The notes beneath the pieces are model-generated. The model made no database searches, had not been told where the DNA came from, and saw only the letters and a program-made list of their open reading frames with translations. From Dyella sp. AtDHG13 (GTDB lineage Bacteria; Pseudomonadota; Gammaproteobacteria; Xanthomonadales; Rhodanobacteraceae), in assembly GCF_003201105.1 (NCBI RefSeq), contig NZ_QICJ01000007.1, forward strand, positions 186,001 to 250,000: 64,000 bases of DNA, given 5' to 3'. The position numbers were made by a program, and so were the translations under genes. Below are positions 60,160 to 64,000 of this stretch, piece by piece; positions within the stretch are counted from its first letter, which is position 1, and each line of letters starts with the position of its first letter.

Positions 60160-60660
60160 CTACCGACGGGATAGTGCCGTCTCTTCTCCGCGCGCGGCCA
60201 GCAGACAATGCCGCAGGCCATCCATCGTCCCGGCCATGTGGCGTTCAAGCATGCGGCGGATGAAAGGCGACCACAGCCGGGCCAGCCAGCCTATCGGCGT
60301 GACCTGCACGGAATGGGTGAGGTAGGTTCCCTCGCCGCGCGGCGACAGTGAGAAGTCGAAAGCCACGCGCATGAAACGGCCCGCATAGACACAGGCCAGG
60401 CTGCGCGCAGGCTCGCGCGCCACGATGGCGCCGGTCAGCACGCCGTGGCGCGTCACGCCCTGGTAGACGCAGCGCAGCGCATCGCCCACGGCGTTTTCGC
60501 CGCCGTGGTATTTCTGCACGCGAATGCAGCGATCCAGCCAGCGATGCATCGAGGACACGTCATCGACCAGCGCGAACACCTCGCCCGGCTCGCGCGGCAC
60601 GAACACACTCTGGCGTCGATAGAGCGCCGACAACCGTGAATCCTTCCGCATCAACCGCAA
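60160..60660 (-). CDS. SRPBCC (START-like) domain protein
   Basis: A 166-residue protein with the helix-grip pattern of SRPBCC/polyketide-cyclase-like proteins. REPGEVFALVDDVSSMHRWLDRC (in part, ~23-45) is the usual N-terminal strand-helix, and a long C-terminal helix (WLARLWSPFIRRMLERHMAG) closes the fold. Such domains bind small hydrophobic ligands; the ligand is unknown. The next gene upstream on the same strand (a GlsB/YeaQ-like membrane protein) ends 10 nt before this start, so the two are co-transcribed. Confidence 0.75.
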   Translation of the reverse strand: MRLMRKDSRLSALYRRQSVFVPREPGEVFALVDDVSSMHRWLDRCIRVQKYHGGENAVGDALRCVYQGVTRHGVLTGAIVAREPARSLACVYAGRFMRVAFDFSLSPRGEGTYLTHSVQVTPIGWLARLWSPFIRRMLERHMAGTMDGLRHCLLAARGEETALSRR

Positions 60661-60670
60661 GGCACGGCTA

Positions 60671-60931
60671 TCAATTCAGGCACTGCTTGAGCACGCGCAG
60701 CATCACCAGCAGCACGACCGCGCCCAATGTCGCCACCACCAGCGAAATGACGAAGCCGCCGCCCACGCTGAATCCGATGACGTGCGCAAGCCAGCCGCCG
60801 AGGCACGCGCCCAGCACGCCGATGAGAATGTCGATGAACAGGCCATAGCCGCTGCCCTTCACCATCAGGCCCGCGATCCATCCGGCGAGCGCGCCGATGA
60901 CCAGCCACACCAGCAGACTGTGTTCCGCCAT
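60671..60931 (-). CDS. GlsB/YeaQ/YmgE-family small membrane protein
   Basis: An 86-residue protein of the transglycosylase-associated (GlsB/YeaQ/YmgE) family with about three membrane segments and the family's Gly motifs: LVIGALAGWIAGLMVKG (~10-26), DILIGVLGACLGGWL (~34-48) and FVISLVVATLGAVVLL. Members are often stress-induced envelope proteins of unknown mechanism. AGGAG precedes the ATG at 60931 by 11 nt; the longer frame to 61099 is unlikely. It is probably co-transcribed with the downstream SRPBCC gene. Confidence 0.85.
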   Translation of the reverse strand: MAEHSLLVWLVIGALAGWIAGLMVKGSGYGLFIDILIGVLGACLGGWLAHVIGFSVGGGFVISLVVATLGAVVLLVMLRVLKQCLN

Positions 60932-61301
60932 AAATCGAATGCTCCTGTGACATGACATAACGAGGGCGCGTCCCGTCCTGCGGAACGCGCCCTCATGGCT
61001 TGGCCTGTGTTGGGCCCGGATCGGACATTCCGCTGCCACGGCTTGCACCGCCTGGAACACAAGCCGTGGCGCGGACGCCCCGTACATAAATCCCGACAAA
61101 CCGATCAGGGGTGGCGCGGTTTGTCGCCGGCGTGCTCACCGACACATGTCATCCATGGCATGCGGGAAACCTCATGCGGCCGGCGCACCTGCGCGGTGCG
61201 GCAACCCCATGTCGTGGGACGCATTGGACGATGTGCGGCGCGCCAGCGGAATCAGAACATTCCTACCCTGGTCACGAGACGAACGCGGTAAATCCAGGCG
61301 T
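60932..61301. other. Intergenic region with a perfect 10-bp hairpin
   Basis: This 370-nt gap lies between the RcsB-like regulator's stop and the small membrane protein's start. GAGGGCGCGT (60962-60971) and ACGCGCCCTC (60985-60994) form a perfect stem, with inner CCG/CGG pairing. It could end the regulator's transcript or structure the leader of the downstream gene. I found no gene or clear promoter in the remainder. Confidence 0.4.
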
Positions 61302-61931
61302 TCAGAGCAAGCCGATGGAACGGGCGTAATCGTAGAGCTGCTTGTCGCTGTCCAGGTTCAGCTTGCGCATGGCGTCGCGCTTCTGCTGACTGATGGTTTT
61401 CACGCTGCGCTCCAGCCGCCGCGCGATTTCCGACACGGTCATGCCTTGCGCCAGGAACCGCACCACCTCGACCTCGCGCTTGGAGATCACCGGTTCCGCG
61501 CCGGTCGGGTACATGCCTTCGATCTGGCGGCGCATGCGCTCGCTGAGGTAGCTGCGTCCCGCGCGGATCATGTCGATGGCGAGTATCAGCTCCTTCGCCA
61601 TCGCCATCTTGTCGACCACGCCGCGCACGCCGACGCTCACCATGTTCTGCACCAGCGCCGGATTGCGCAGCATGGTCAGCACCAGGATGGGCAGGGAGGG
61701 ATAGGTTTCGCGCACATGCTGCAGCAGGGCCAGGCCGTCATGGCCTTCGATGTCCGCCGGCATGGAGAAATCCGTGATGAGCAGGTCGCAGGGCACCTGC
61801 GCCAGCCGTTCGAGCAATTCGCGACCGTTGCGCGCTTCGCCGACCACCTCCAGCTGGTTGCCGTAGTCGCGAAGCGAGGTCTTCAAGCCGATCAGGACGA
61901 CCGGATGATCATCGGCAATTATGACCCGCAC
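61302..61931 (-). CDS. RcsB-like NarL/FixJ response regulator (GTG start)
   Basis: A 209-residue regulator. The receiver has VRVIIADDHPVVLIGLKTSL (~1-20), phospho-acceptor Asp in CDLLITDFSMPADIEGHDG (~49-67) and LVLTMLRNPALV. The LuxR-type HTH is KREVEVVRFLAQGMTVSEIA (~147-166) then RRLERSVKTISQQKRDAM. The pattern, including ITDFSMP and VKTISQQK, is close to E. coli RcsB. The start is GTG at 61931 with AGGAG upstream. It is divergent from a sensor kinase with a degenerate receiver-like end. An RcsB-type role is inferred from sequence only; no rcsD or rcsF is seen. Confidence 0.85.
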   Translation of the reverse strand: MRVIIADDHPVVLIGLKTSLRDYGNQLEVVGEARNGRELLERLAQVPCDLLITDFSMPADIEGHDGLALLQHVRETYPSLPILVLTMLRNPALVQNMVSVGVRGVVDKMAMAKELILAIDMIRAGRSYLSERMRRQIEGMYPTGAEPVISKREVEVVRFLAQGMTVSEIARRLERSVKTISQQKRDAMRKLNLDSDKQLYDYARSIGLL

Positions 61932-62067
61932 ACTGCACTCCTGCTCTACCTGCACTGCAAACAGCACATAAGCTACGACATTCAAACAAAGGCGCTGACT
62001 TGATAGTGTCCATTGTTTGTGGCACCCGCGCTTCAAAGGTAGCATGAAGCCCTGACCATCCAGCCGC

Positions 62068-64000
<1,933 letters not shown>

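Overview
The window is 64 kb of GC-rich chromosome from a gammaproteobacterium, most likely of the Xanthomonadales (Lysobacterales), and within them probably Rhodanobacteraceae (a Dyella/Luteibacter/Rhodanobacter type). The basis is the rhlB / trxA-rho arrangement, ftsE-ftsX near rpoH, many TonB-receptor and TPR-sulfotransferase genes, frequent GTG starts and the dispersed REP types. The genus is an inference; nothing here names the species. I see no tRNA, rRNA, insertion sequence, prophage or CRISPR array.

Layout. 0-15 kb holds small metabolic units: a cysteine dioxygenase with a flavoprotein, oxidoreductases of the MDR and SDR families, an MFS pump divergent from a LysR regulator, a cardiolipin synthase, nicotinamidase, small lipoprotein/Cys-rich/PIN proteins, a zinc metallopeptidase and a bacterial inward-rectifier K+ channel. 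15.4-25.9 kb is an accessory-looking island: a sulfotransferase, a TPR-aspartyl/asparaginyl beta-hydroxylase, three TPR-sulfotransferases and a large TonB-dependent receptor. Four of the five enzymes carry TPR arrays. This is the best candidate for an uncharacterised biological system in the window. 26-31 kb has AMP nucleosidase, a DegV protein, a DUF4124 protein and then, between two convergent genes, six tandem copies of a ~117-bp unit built around TCCACAG/CTGTGGA. 31-41 kb holds an orphan ABC ATPase, SppA, a MATE pump, a DUF3667 protein, PriA, NDH-2 and transaldolase. The 475-nt gap before priA carries a perfect CRP-type palindrome and a palindromic pair of perfect DnaA boxes.

41.6-49.8 kb is a drug-efflux locus on the minus strand: a response regulator and histidine kinase followed by RND permease, adaptor and outer-membrane factor. 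49.9-58.9 kb is housekeeping: rpoH with a perfect CIRCE element in its leader, ung coupled to a double-receiver response regulator, ftsEX, rhlB, trxA and rho. trxA has a heat-shock-like promoter, and both trxA and rho start with GTG. The last 5 kb has a diguanylate cyclase, two small envelope/membrane proteins and an RcsB-like response regulator divergent from a sensor kinase that runs off the window.

Themes. Stress control recurs: CIRCE on rpoH, a sigma-32-like promoter at trxA and an RcsB-like pair. Envelope transport recurs too: the TonB receptor, the RND, MFS and MATE pumps, SppA and FtsEX. Most coding starts were reset from the longest open frame to the start with a Shine-Dalgarno sequence. 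Functions are read from motifs by eye, without any database search.
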